Of a DNA stretch of 12,661 nt, positions 6,096 to 12,661 are shown in pieces (the stretch's first letter is position 1; every line of letters starts with the position of its first letter). Position numbers and translations under genes: made by a program. The DNA comes from an uncultured Verrucomicrobiae bacterium. Its GTDB lineage: Bacteria > Verrucomicrobiota > Verrucomicrobiia > Verrucomicrobiales > DEV007. The notes below the pieces were generated by a model. The model saw nothing but the letters and a program-made list of their open reading frames with translations. It ran no database searches and was not told where the DNA came from. The stretch spans positions 1 through 12,661 of the forward strand of contig CALDKL010000566.1 of NCBI GenBank assembly GCA_937898895.1, in the 5' to 3' direction.

Positions 6096-8915
6096 TCAAT
6101 GCGCCTCGAGCCAGTTTTCCCCGATCCCCGACTCGACGACGACGGGCACGGCCAGGGGCAGGGCTGTCTTCATCGCTTCTTCAATCTCGGGGACCAGATC
6201 ATCTTGCTCCGCGCGGTGCAGGTCGAAGACGAGTTCGTCGTGAACCTGCAGGAGCATGCGGGTGCGGGTCGCCCGGCGTTCGAGGAGTTCGCCGACGCGG
6301 ATCATCGCGATTTTGATCATGTCGGCGGCGGTGCCCTGAATGGGCGTGTTGATCGCCGTGCGTTCGGCGGCGGAGCGGATCATGCCGTTTTTTGAATCGA
6401 TGTCGTGGAGCACTCGGCGTCGGCCGGTGAGAGTCTCGACAAAACCGTCCTGGCGAGCCTTCTCGATTGTCTGGTCCTGGTAGCGCTTTACTCCCGGATA
6501 CTGGCGGAAATACTCATCGATGACCTCCTGTGCTGCCGTGCGGGAGAGTTCGCCATTGAGTCGCTGGGAAAGGCCGAATGCGGAAATGCCATAGATGATG
6601 CCAAAGTTCACCATCTTCGCGGTGCGCCTCATCGCGGTGGTAACGGATTCGGGCGACACTCCGAAGACGCGGGCGGCGGTGGCCCGGTGAATGTCCTCGC
6701 CCGATTGGAAGGCCTCCCTCATGGCGGGATCGCCGCAGAGCGAGGCCATGACGCGCAGCTCGATTTGGGAGTAGTCGGCGGAGAGCAGGACAAACTCTTC
6801 GCTTCTCGGAACGAAAGCCCGGCGGATTTCGCGGCCCTGCTCGGAGCGGATGGGGATATTCTGCAGGTTCGGGTTGTTCGAGGCGAGGCGTCCGGTCGCG
6901 GCAAGGAGTTGGTGAAAGGTGGTGTGGATGCGTCCGGTGCCCGGAAAGATGGCTTCGGGGAGGGCATCGACATAGGTGCTCTTCAGCTTCGCCGCTTCGC
7001 GGTAGGCGAGGAGACTGCGGACGATTTCATGCTCGACGGCGAGGGCAGAGAGGGTTTGTTCGTCGGTTTTGTACTGTCCGGTCTTGGTCTTTTTGGCCTT
7101 GTCATCGAGGCGGAGCCGCTCGAAGAGAATCTCGCCAACCTGTTTGGGAGAATTGAGATTGAAAGGCGTGCCGGCCGCCACGTAGACAGCCTTTTCGTAT
7201 TCGGCGATGCGCTCAGCGAGGACGACACCGGTTTCGGCGAGGGCTGCGGGATCGACGCGGATGCCTTCCCGCTCCATCGCGCAGAGGATCGGGACGAGCG
7301 GACATTCGATTTCGAGGAGGACGCGTTCCTGTCCCGAGGTGCGCACTTTGTCGCGCAAGATCGAGGAGAGTTGCCAGGTGACATCGGCGTCTTCGCTGGC
7401 GTAGCGGGCGATCTCCTCGAAGGTGGGGCTACCCTCCGGGGTGGGTGCGGTTCCGCTCATTTCGGCCTCGCCGAAGAGATTGAGCTGACCGGACTTTTCG
7501 ATCGCCTTGCTCCCGAAAACCGAATCGTAGGAGATCGGAGTGTAGCCAAGGAGGGCCTCGGCGAGGTAGTCCATCTTGTGCCGATGTTCGGGTTCGACGA
7601 GACTGTGCGCAAGCATGGTGTCGAAGATCGGAGGCCTCACGGGGACACCCTGCCAAAGCAACACACCGATGTCGAATTTCAGGTTGTGCCCGATCTTTTC
7701 GATGCGGGGATCGGCGAAGACCTCGCGAAATTCCTCCAACACGGCTTTCCCCGCCGCGCCCGGCGGCACCTCGACGTAGCATCCCTGGTGGATTTCCCAG
7801 GAAAAGGCAATCCCGATGACGGAGGTGGTTTTTTCATCGAGCGAGGTGGTCTCGAGGTCGAAACACCACGAATCGCGTGCTTTCAGCTCGGCGATCAGCG
7901 CAGTGCGCTCCGCCCTCTCGTGGGCGCGGATCGAGCGGTAGTGTTTGCTGAAGTCGGCGATGGTCCGAAGTTTTGCCACCTTCACGCCGCTCTCGCTCTC
8001 TCGGGTCTCGTGGCCACGACCCGCCTGGAAATCGTCTCCGAAGAGGCGTTTGCCGAGTGCGTTGAACTCGAATTCGACAAAGAGGGACTTCAGCACTTCA
8101 TCCTGTCGCGGGCTGATGCGGATCTGATCGAAGGTGGTGACAACGGGTGCGTCTGTCAGGATGGTGACCAGCTTTTTGGAGAGCAGGGCGAGTTCGCGGT
8201 TGTTCTCGAAAACCTCCTTCTGCTTGCCCTTGAGACGGTCGGTGTGGGCGAGGATTTCTTCGAGCGAGCCGAATTCGGCGATGAGCTTTTTTGCGGTCTT
8301 TTCGCCGATGCCCGGGACGCCGGGGATGTTGTCCGAGGCGTCGCCCCAGAGACCGAGCACATCAATAGTCTGGAGAGGATCTGTCACCTCCCAGAGTTCG
8401 CAGATTTTCGCCCGGTCGAGGATCTCGGCGGTGTTGCCCTGGCGACCGGGCTTGTAGAGGAAGGTCGAGTCGGTCACGAGCTGGGCGAAGTCCTTGTCGG
8501 GAGTGACCATGTAGGTGAGAAAGCCGCCGACCGCCTCGGCGCGTTTCGCGAGGGTTCCGATGACGTCGTCGGCTTCCCATCCGGGGCACTCGATGACGGG
8601 AATGTCGAAGGCTTCGATAAGCCGCTTCACATGGGGAAGTTGCAGGGCGAGGTCCTCGGGCATCGCCTCGCGGGTGGCCTTGTAGGCGGGATAGAGGAGG
8701 TGTCGCGAGGTCGGTTCGGGGGTATCGAATACGACAGCGAGGTGGGTGGGTCGCTGTTTTTCGAGGAGATCGAGCAGGGTCGTGGTGAAACCGAAGAGGG
8801 CAGAGGTGTTGAAGCGCTTCGCGGTGTAGATGGGCGTGCGGATGAGGGCAAAGTGCGCCCGATAGACCAGGGCCATGCCGTCGAGGAGAAAGAGTCGCTG
8901 GGTGGTTTCGGCCAT
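6096..8915 (-). CDS. polA: DNA polymerase I
   Basis: At 939 residues (E. coli 928) it has all three domains. The 5'-3' flap nuclease (about 1-300) includes 'GWEADDVIGTLAK', 'TPDKDFAQLV' and the helix-hairpin DNA-binding element 'GVPGIGEKTAKKL'. The 3'-5' proofreading domain keeps its metal and catalytic residues: Asp353 and Glu355 in 'FDLETTS', Asp415 in 'HNLKFD', Tyr505 and Asp509 in 'YASED'. Many bacterial PolA proteins have lost these. The polymerase domain shows motif A 'SADYSQIELR' (Asp714), motif B 'RRTAKMVNFGIIYG' and motif C 'QVHDEL' (Asp893), matching E. coli Asp705 and Asp882. Role: Okazaki-fragment primer removal and gap filling in repair. The start is ATG 8915, without a Shine-Dalgarno motif. 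It sits 105 nt after the sulfatase stop; TTGACT is present in that gap, but no acceptable -10 follows it. Confidence 0.98.
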   Translation of the reverse strand: MAETTQRLFLLDGMALVYRAHFALIRTPIYTAKRFNTSALFGFTTTLLDLLEKQRPTHLAVVFDTPEPTSRHLLYPAYKATREAMPEDLALQLPHVKRLIEAFDIPVIECPGWEADDVIGTLAKRAEAVGGFLTYMVTPDKDFAQLVTDSTFLYKPGRQGNTAEILDRAKICELWEVTDPLQTIDVLGLWGDASDNIPGVPGIGEKTAKKLIAEFGSLEEILAHTDRLKGKQKEVFENNRELALLSKKLVTILTDAPVVTTFDQIRISPRQDEVLKSLFVEFEFNALGKRLFGDDFQAGRGHETRESESGVKVAKLRTIADFSKHYRSIRAHERAERTALIAELKARDSWCFDLETTSLDEKTTSVIGIAFSWEIHQGCYVEVPPGAAGKAVLEEFREVFADPRIEKIGHNLKFDIGVLLWQGVPVRPPIFDTMLAHSLVEPEHRHKMDYLAEALLGYTPISYDSVFGSKAIEKSGQLNLFGEAEMSGTAPTPEGSPTFEEIARYASEDADVTWQLSSILRDKVRTSGQERVLLEIECPLVPILCAMEREGIRVDPAALAETGVVLAERIAEYEKAVYVAAGTPFNLNSPKQVGEILFERLRLDDKAKKTKTGQYKTDEQTLSALAVEHEIVRSLLAYREAAKLKSTYVDALPEAIFPGTGRIHTTFHQLLAATGRLASNNPNLQNIPIRSEQGREIRRAFVPRSEEFVLLSADYSQIELRVMASLCGDPAMREAFQSGEDIHRATAARVFGVSPESVTTAMRRTAKMVNFGIIYGISAFGLSQRLNGELSRTAAQEVIDEYFRQYPGVKRYQDQTIEKARQDGFVETLTGRRRVLHDIDSKNGMIRSAAERTAINTPIQGTAADMIKIAMIRVGELLERRATRTRMLLQVHDELVFDLHRAEQDDLVPEIEEAMKTALPLAVPVVVESGIGENWLEAH

Positions 8916-9020
8916 GTCGCAAGGGAACGGCGGGGCCGGGGGGAAGTCAAGGAGTCACCGGATCGGGCACTCGGAAGGCGAAGCCCGGAGCAGCCGGTGG
9001 TGGATGGGGATGTCTGCGGC

Positions 9021-10511
9021 TCACCACAGCGAGGGCGGCTCGGCACCGGTAGTTGAGCTTTTTTTCAGCGGCTTGGCCCCGACTTCCTTCCTCCACTGGT
9101 TCAACAATCCGGAGAACTCCTCGACAAGGCCGCTCTCGAGCTGCTCGAGGTTGTTGTGCTGCTGTGGATCGGTGGACAGGTCGTAGAGTTCGCAGGCACC
9201 GTCTTCGAGATCCTGAATGAGCATGTGATTGCCCTTGCGCACGGCGCTGGCGGGAAAGCCCCCCTGGTTCGAGTAGTGCGGATAGTGAAAGAAGATAGGG
9301 CCGCGATCAAACTTGGCGAAGGGATTGCGCAGCAGCGGAACAAAGCTGATACCGTCGACATGTTGGTCAGGCTTTGCGGGGAGGCCGGACATCTCGAGGA
9401 GGGTAGGGTAGAAGTCGGTGCTGACTGCGGGCACGTTGCAGACGGTGCCGGGAGCGGTTACCCCGGGCCAGCGGACGACGAGGGGCACCCGAAGACCACC
9501 TTCGTAGATCCACCCTTTACCGGCGCGATAGGGGAGATTCGAGGTGGGTTCGCCCTCGGCGGTGGAGAGCCCTCCGTTGTCGGAAGTGAAGACGATGGCG
9601 GTGTTCTCGCGGAGGTTGAGGGAGTCGAGCTTCGCGAGGATGCGGCCGACGGAGGTGTCGAGGCTTTCGATCATGGCTGCGTAGATCGCGTGGTCCTGCC
9701 GGATGCGCACCATCCGTGGTTCTTTCGTGTCGGGCCAGACCTGGCGCTCGCGACCGGGATCGAAGCGACCCTCTTTGGCATCGAGTCCAAGGGTGGCGGC
9801 TTTTTTCCTGTATTTCTCGACGAGTTCCGACGGAGCCTGCATCGGATTGTGAACGGCGTAGAAAGAGAGGTTGAGATAGAACGGCTGATTCGCTTTCAGG
9901 GACTCCTCAATGAAGGCGATCGATTCATCGGCGAGCCGCGTCGTGAGGTATTCGCCCTCGGGTCCTACGGGCAGGTTCGAAACGTTTTTGTAGGGAGAAA
10001 AGTAGCTGTGGGGCATTCCGTTTTCCCCGCCACCGCGGTTGAGATCGAAGCCCTGGTCCGTGGGCAGGGCGCCGGTTCCGCCGAGGTGCCACTTGCCGAT
10101 ATGTCCGGTGCGGTAGCCGGCTTCTTTGAATGCTTCGGCCAGGGTGATCTCGGAAGGAGCCAGTTCGGATTCGTAGTCGGCGGGGTCGAATTTGCCACTG
10201 CGTTGTCCGGTGAAGTAGTTGGTCGTTCCGAGACGGGCAGGATACTTGCCGGTGTGGATGCTGGCACGGGTCGGAGAGCAGACCGGCGAGGCGGCGTAGA
10301 AGTCGGTGAAGACCATGCCGCTTTTGGCAAGGGCATCGAGATGAGGGGTCTCGTAGAAGGATTCCGGATGGTTGAAGTGAACGTCGGAGAATCCAAGGTC
10401 GTCGGCGAGGAGGAAGAGGACGTTGAGTTTTTCCTGGGCCGTCGCAGGGAAGGCCGGACTCAGGGAAAAAAGGAGAACAGTGGCGGAGGCAGCGAGGGAC
10501 CGGGTCTTCAT
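9021..10511 (-). CDS. Secreted sulfatase (formylglycine-dependent, Cys type)
   Basis: This 496-residue arylsulfatase-type hydrolase has a signal peptide (about 1-25, ending PATAQ), so it acts in the periplasm or outside. Metal-site motif 'LLADDLGFSDV' follows directly. The sulfatase signature 'CSPTRASIHTGKYPARLG' starts at Cys78, which must be converted to formylglycine, with Arg82 of the CxPxR motif. 'GHIGKWHLGG' and 'FTSDNGG' supply further active-site residues. Cys rather than Ser indicates modification by FGE or an anaerobic maturase; neither gene is in the window. The 'ARLGTTNYFTGQ' continuation resembles sulfatases acting on sulfated polysaccharides, but the substrate cannot be read from sequence alone. 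ATG 10511 was chosen because it begins the signal peptide; an in-frame TTG at 10538 is less likely. The upstream small membrane gene ends 75 nt before it. Confidence 0.95.
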   Translation of the reverse strand: MKTRSLAASATVLLFSLSPAFPATAQEKLNVLFLLADDLGFSDVHFNHPESFYETPHLDALAKSGMVFTDFYAASPVCSPTRASIHTGKYPARLGTTNYFTGQRSGKFDPADYESELAPSEITLAEAFKEAGYRTGHIGKWHLGGTGALPTDQGFDLNRGGGENGMPHSYFSPYKNVSNLPVGPEGEYLTTRLADESIAFIEESLKANQPFYLNLSFYAVHNPMQAPSELVEKYRKKAATLGLDAKEGRFDPGRERQVWPDTKEPRMVRIRQDHAIYAAMIESLDTSVGRILAKLDSLNLRENTAIVFTSDNGGLSTAEGEPTSNLPYRAGKGWIYEGGLRVPLVVRWPGVTAPGTVCNVPAVSTDFYPTLLEMSGLPAKPDQHVDGISFVPLLRNPFAKFDRGPIFFHYPHYSNQGGFPASAVRKGNHMLIQDLEDGACELYDLSTDPQQHNNLEQLESGLVEEFSGLLNQWRKEVGAKPLKKSSTTGAEPPSLW

Positions 10512-10586
10512 GATGGCCGAGAAGGGTACTCGTGGCAAGGCCCTGCGGCAACCCTCCTCCTCGATCTCCGCAGATCCGCCATCGGT

Positions 10587-10841
10587 TCACGGGGCTTCGA
10601 CCTTCTGTGTGCCCGCAGGGGCTTCGCCGCCTTCGAGTCGGCGGAGGCGGAGATGCAGGGCGTCGTTCTCTTTGGTGAGGTTTTCGATCTGGTCCTGCAG
10701 GAGGATGATGTGTCTCTCATCGCCCGTGAAGAGATCGCCCGAGGCGACACGCTTCCAATGGATGCCGAAGAGCCATCCTGCCACGGCGAACCCGACGAGG
10801 AGGAGAAAGAGCAGTGTCTGGATCGGAGTGAGCGCCTTCAC
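10587..10841 (-). CDS. Small bitopic membrane protein with coiled coil
   Basis: I do not recognise this 84-residue protein. A single membrane helix (about residues 7-27, 'IQTLLFLLLVGFAVAGWLFGI') is followed by a charged linker. A heptad-like coiled coil comes next (about 43-70, 'HIILLQDQIENLTKENDALHLRLRRLE'), then a Gly/Pro-rich tail. The general layout recalls small divisome or septum-type proteins such as FtsB/FtsL, but no specific motif supports that and I do not propose it. The start is GTG 10841, the only usable start near the helix; it has C at -1 and no Shine-Dalgarno motif. It begins 21 nt after the stop of the exported repeat protein, so the two are probably co-transcribed and may both act in the envelope. 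Confidence 0.65.
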   Translation of the reverse strand: MKALTPIQTLLFLLLVGFAVAGWLFGIHWKRVASGDLFTGDERHIILLQDQIENLTKENDALHLRLRRLEGGEAPAGTQKVEAP

Positions 10842-10862
10842 GGGTGATGCGGTGGCGCGGGG

Positions 10863-11672
10863 CTATTTTTGTTTTTTCCCTCCAAAGATGCCCCGGAGAT
10901 TGAAACCTTTCTTTTCTCCGGCGGGAGCGGAGGCATTGGCGGGCACCTGTGACGAGGCCACCGCTGCGGAGCCGGGTGAACGCGGGTCGTCCTCGGTGAT
11001 GACGAGTCGCAGATCCTCGGGCACGTTGGCGACGTAGTCCCACGAACGGGTCGGCAGTTTGTCTCCTCGCGGGTCGTAAGCCTGCACTTTCCTGCGGATC
11101 AGCGTGCCCTTGGCATCGTAGATTTGCTCCTCAGAAAAGCGCCCGAGAGCATCGTAGATCTGCAGGCCCCGGTATTTGAATTGGTCGCGCCCGTCGTAGA
11201 TGAGCACCTCGCCGGGGCGACCGAACTCATCGAGGGTGATGTTGCGGCGCTGCAGTCGGACGCCGTTCTTGCTTTTCGTGATCTGCTCGAGTGTGTTGGT
11301 GAGGAGATCCTGTTTCGATTCGGTGTAGGAACCGTCGGAATGGTGGATGGCGCGGCCCCAGATATCGATGGGTTTGCCCTGGGTCTGGCGGAGTTTGACC
11401 TTGTACTGGCTGAGGGCGTCGCGGGTGCCATCGGGTAGGATCATATCCCCTCCGCTGATGCCCCCTCCGGGTACTCCATTCTCGGGGCCGGGAGTGGTCC
11501 CTGCGGGCACGGCTGCTGTGGCTGCCTGCCGCTGGGCGGATTGCACCGCCTGGGGGCTCACCCCGGTGCGCCCGTTTTCCTTCTTCGTATGGAATTGTGC
11601 GAAGGCCGGACCCGACATCGCCACAGCGACGCCACTCCCGATGAGGAAAGCCTGGATAACGGGTCGGAACAT
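10863..11672 (-). CDS. Exported protein with degenerate YD-type repeats, function unknown
   Basis: I do not recognise this 269-residue protein as a named family. From ATG 11672 it opens with a signal peptide ('MFRPVIQAFLIGSGVAVAM', cleavage near AFA|QF, residues 25/26). A Gly/Pro/Ala-rich linker (about 35-78) is followed by a globular part. Residues about 148-205 hold a degenerate repeat in which 'YD' recurs at 159, 173, 185 and 199, mostly followed by a Gly two to three residues later. The spacing of 12-14 residues recalls RHS/YD or MORN-like wrapping strands. The tail is Ala/Ser/Pro-rich with a basic end (KKGFNLRGIFGGKKQK). An in-frame TTG at 11738 would place 22 basic residues before the signal peptide and is rejected. 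It lies 109 nt after the thioredoxin and 21 nt before the small membrane gene. Probably periplasmic or cell-surface. Confidence 0.65.
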   Translation of the reverse strand: MFRPVIQAFLIGSGVAVAMSGPAFAQFHTKKENGRTGVSPQAVQSAQRQAATAAVPAGTTPGPENGVPGGGISGGDMILPDGTRDALSQYKVKLRQTQGKPIDIWGRAIHHSDGSYTESKQDLLTNTLEQITKSKNGVRLQRRNITLDEFGRPGEVLIYDGRDQFKYRGLQIYDALGRFSEEQIYDAKGTLIRRKVQAYDPRGDKLPTRSWDYVANVPEDLRLVITEDDPRSPGSAAVASSQVPANASAPAGEKKGFNLRGIFGGKKQK

Positions 11673-11781
11673 GAAGTCCGTGAAACTACGGCTCCGGCGT
11701 CCCTTCCGCAAGCCTTTCCGGTGTGAGAGGATTGACAAGGAGTGGGTCGTTGACCCTGGAGTTCCCGCTCCCGCTGCGTGT

Positions 11782-12126
11782 TCAACGGTGTCTTTGGACG
11801 AAGGAACGAAGCTTGGCCGCGTTCTGAAAGCCGATGAGTCGTCCCACTTCCCGTCCGTCTTTCAATGCGACAACAGTGGGTAGAGCCTCGACGCCGTAGC
11901 GCTCGGCGAGATCGGACTGGCGGTCGACATTCACGGTTCGGAAACTGACGCCGCTTTCGCTGCCGGCAACCGAGGAAAACACGGGTTTCATCTTTTGGCA
12001 GGCTCCGCACCAGTCGGCTTCGAACTTGAGGATTTTGAGCTCGCTACCCTCGGCCCGGACCGGACCGAGGAGGGCAGCAGAGAAGGTAAGGAGGGCAAGG
12101 GCGGAGAAGAGGGAGGGTAGCTTCAT
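11782..12126 (-). CDS. Exported thioredoxin-fold protein with CGAC active site
   Basis: This 114-residue thioredoxin-family protein has a signal peptide (about 1-25, 'LFSALALLTFSAALLGPVRA'), so it works in the periplasm. The active site is 'ADWCGACQKMKP' with Cys40 and Cys43. The dipeptide between them is Gly-Ala, not the Gly-Pro of classical thioredoxin; the surroundings resemble the C-terminal domain of DsbD. The cis-proline loop 'EALPTVV' (Pro83) and the 'NVDRQSDLAERYGVEA' helix are intact. It may reduce or exchange disulfides in exported partners; the downstream exported proteins have few cysteines, so no partner is obvious. ATG 12126 starts the signal peptide; an in-frame TTG at 12141 is less likely. 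An unusual dyad lies 13-41 nt before the ATG. Confidence 0.88.
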   Translation of the reverse strand: MKLPSLFSALALLTFSAALLGPVRAEGSELKILKFEADWCGACQKMKPVFSSVAGSESGVSFRTVNVDRQSDLAERYGVEALPTVVALKDGREVGRLIGFQNAAKLRSFVQRHR

Positions 12127-12138
12127 GATTCGTTCAGG

Positions 12139-12167
12139 CAATTCGGACCCTGGGGTCCACAGAATTG
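12139..12167. promoter_or_regulatory. 12-pair interrupted dyad upstream of the thioredoxin gene
   Basis: CAATTC-GGACCC (12139-12150), a TG centre, then GGGTCC (12153-12158), a 3-nt insertion ACA and GAATTG (12162-12167). All 12 base pairs are perfect, broken only by the 3-nt bulge. It occupies the region 13-41 nt upstream of the thioredoxin ATG, in the 87-nt gap after the PcfJ-like gene. It could be an operator, a leader hairpin affecting translation, or a mRNA 3'-end hairpin. No T-run follows on either strand, which argues against a simple intrinsic terminator. Confidence 0.45.
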
Positions 12168-12213
12168 GACGCGACTTCTCCGCAGACCTTGCAAACGATT
12201 TTCACAGATCGCC

Positions 12214-12661
12214 TCATATGTGAAAGAGGTGCCGTTCGAGCCAGGCCTGTATGAACTCTTCGGTTTCGGCAGAGACGTCGGTGTTGAAACGACTCTCGAG
12301 TTCGTCGATTTCCCAATCGTTGTGCGGATTGCGCCTCGCGAGCGAGAGGGTGGCGCGTTCGGGGCGGAGGACTCGATAGATGTAGACGTTTCCCCCGCGC
12401 ACGCGATCAACGTAACTGGCGACACAGTTTCCCTGCATCTCGCCCTCGTCGACGAGGTCGGAGGGACTTGAGATTGGCTCGATCTGCCCGGGAATGCCGG
12501 GGACGGGTGGTGCCGGAAAACAGGCGGGGCCACAGGCATTCGCTTCGATGAGCTGACGCACTCGGCGGCGGTAGTTCTCTGCCACCTCTTCGTGCACGGC
12601 GTGGAGGCGCGAGAGATTCAGAAAGGTCTCGCAGCGCTGTCCGGCGCGAAGCTCGTCCTGC
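12214..12661 (-). CDS. PcfJ-like domain protein, 5' end beyond the window
   Basis: The C-terminal 148 residues of a protein whose frame stays open to the right edge of the window. The end resembles the PcfJ-like family: 'GEMQGNCVASYVDRVRGGNVYIYRV' with the conserved Met/Asn-Cys-Val and Tyr, then 'RATLSL', a hydrophilic 'NDWEIDELESRFN' and 'FIQAWLERH'. PcfJ was named from an enterococcal conjugative plasmid, but relatives occur widely on chromosomes and their function is unknown. An internal GTG at 12597 could start a 127-residue protein. The upstream residues (…ETFLNLSRLHA) look like normal coding sequence, so truncation by the window is the better explanation. It is the first visible gene of the minus-strand run and ends 87 nt before the thioredoxin. 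I see no conjugation or plasmid gene beside it. Confidence 0.6.
   Translation of the reverse strand, partial: QDELRAGQRCETFLNLSRLHAVHEEVAENYRRRVRQLIEANACGPACFPAPPVPGIPGQIEPISSPSDLVDEGEMQGNCVASYVDRVRGGNVYIYRVLRPERATLSLARRNPHNDWEIDELESRFNTDVSAETEEFIQAWLERHLFHI

Noticed and set aside
5520..6395. A 291-codon plus-strand open frame across the pspA and polA junction.
   Set aside because: It is antisense and in register with both genes, and its translation is low-complexity with no family resemblance.
8916..9020. Possible polA promoter: TTGACT on the minus strand (plus 8945-8950).
   Set aside because: At 17 nt spacing the -10 position reads TTCCCT, which matches only two consensus bases.
6405..9056. 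An 883-codon open frame on the plus strand, antisense to polA.
   Set aside because: It is in exact codon register with polA, so its stops would need TTA, CTA or TCA codons in polA. Those are rare in this GC-rich gene. The translation has no recognisable domain, and polA is unmistakable on the other strand.
9156..10847. A 563-codon plus-strand open frame antisense to the sulfatase and small membrane gene.
   Set aside because: It has the same codon-register artefact as the frame opposite polA. The sulfatase catalytic motifs show which strand is coding.
11744..11756. Small palindrome GGGTC-GTT-GACCC after the thioredoxin gene.
   Set aside because: Five pairs and no T-run; too short to call a terminator or operator.

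Overview
The window is a stretch of a GC-rich bacterial chromosome. It has short gaps, apparently uniform codon use, and no insertion sequence, integrase, tRNA, rRNA or CRISPR array that I can see. The gene set is a formylglycine-type sulfatase, PolA, a PspA-like protein, a CPBP protease with the 'IGLHAGWVF' type C-terminus, and an FtsX permease beside a LolA-like protein. Together with the absence of Shine-Dalgarno sequences this suggests an environmental Gram-negative, most likely a Verrucomicrobiota-type member of the PVC group. The lineage is an inference from family resemblance, not something the sequence proves.

Plus-strand block (1 to 5237): the C-terminal part of a CPBP-family membrane protease, cut by the window edge and by an in-frame TAG; comF, overlapping it by ATGA; an FtsX-type ABC permease; an exported LolA-like protein; an M20-family metallohydrolase; and a small protein I do not recognise. 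The permease and LolA-like protein look like one unit for moving a lipid or lipoprotein cargo across the envelope, but the ATP-binding subunit is not in the window.

Minus-strand block (12661 to 5256, in transcription order): a PcfJ-like protein cut by the right edge; a signal-peptide-bearing thioredoxin with a CGAC active site; an exported protein with degenerate 'YD' repeats; a small one-TM coiled-coil protein; a secreted sulfatase; DNA polymerase I with all three activities apparently intact; and a PspA/IM30-family membrane-stress protein. The gaps are 21 to 109 nt, so several may be co-transcribed. The two blocks converge at about 5238-5255 with only 18 nt between stop codons.

No single new multi-gene system stands out. 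The most interesting signals are: (a) every start codon I trust (11 of 11) lacks a Shine-Dalgarno motif and has C at -1, while the one doubtful start (the CPBP fragment) has G; (b) an apparently amber-interrupted CPBP gene; (c) two interrupted dyads, one before the thioredoxin gene and one after the M20 gene; (d) an FtsX/LolA-like pair without its ATPase; (e) neighbouring unrecognised envelope genes. The longest gap without a gene is 196 nt (1171-1366).
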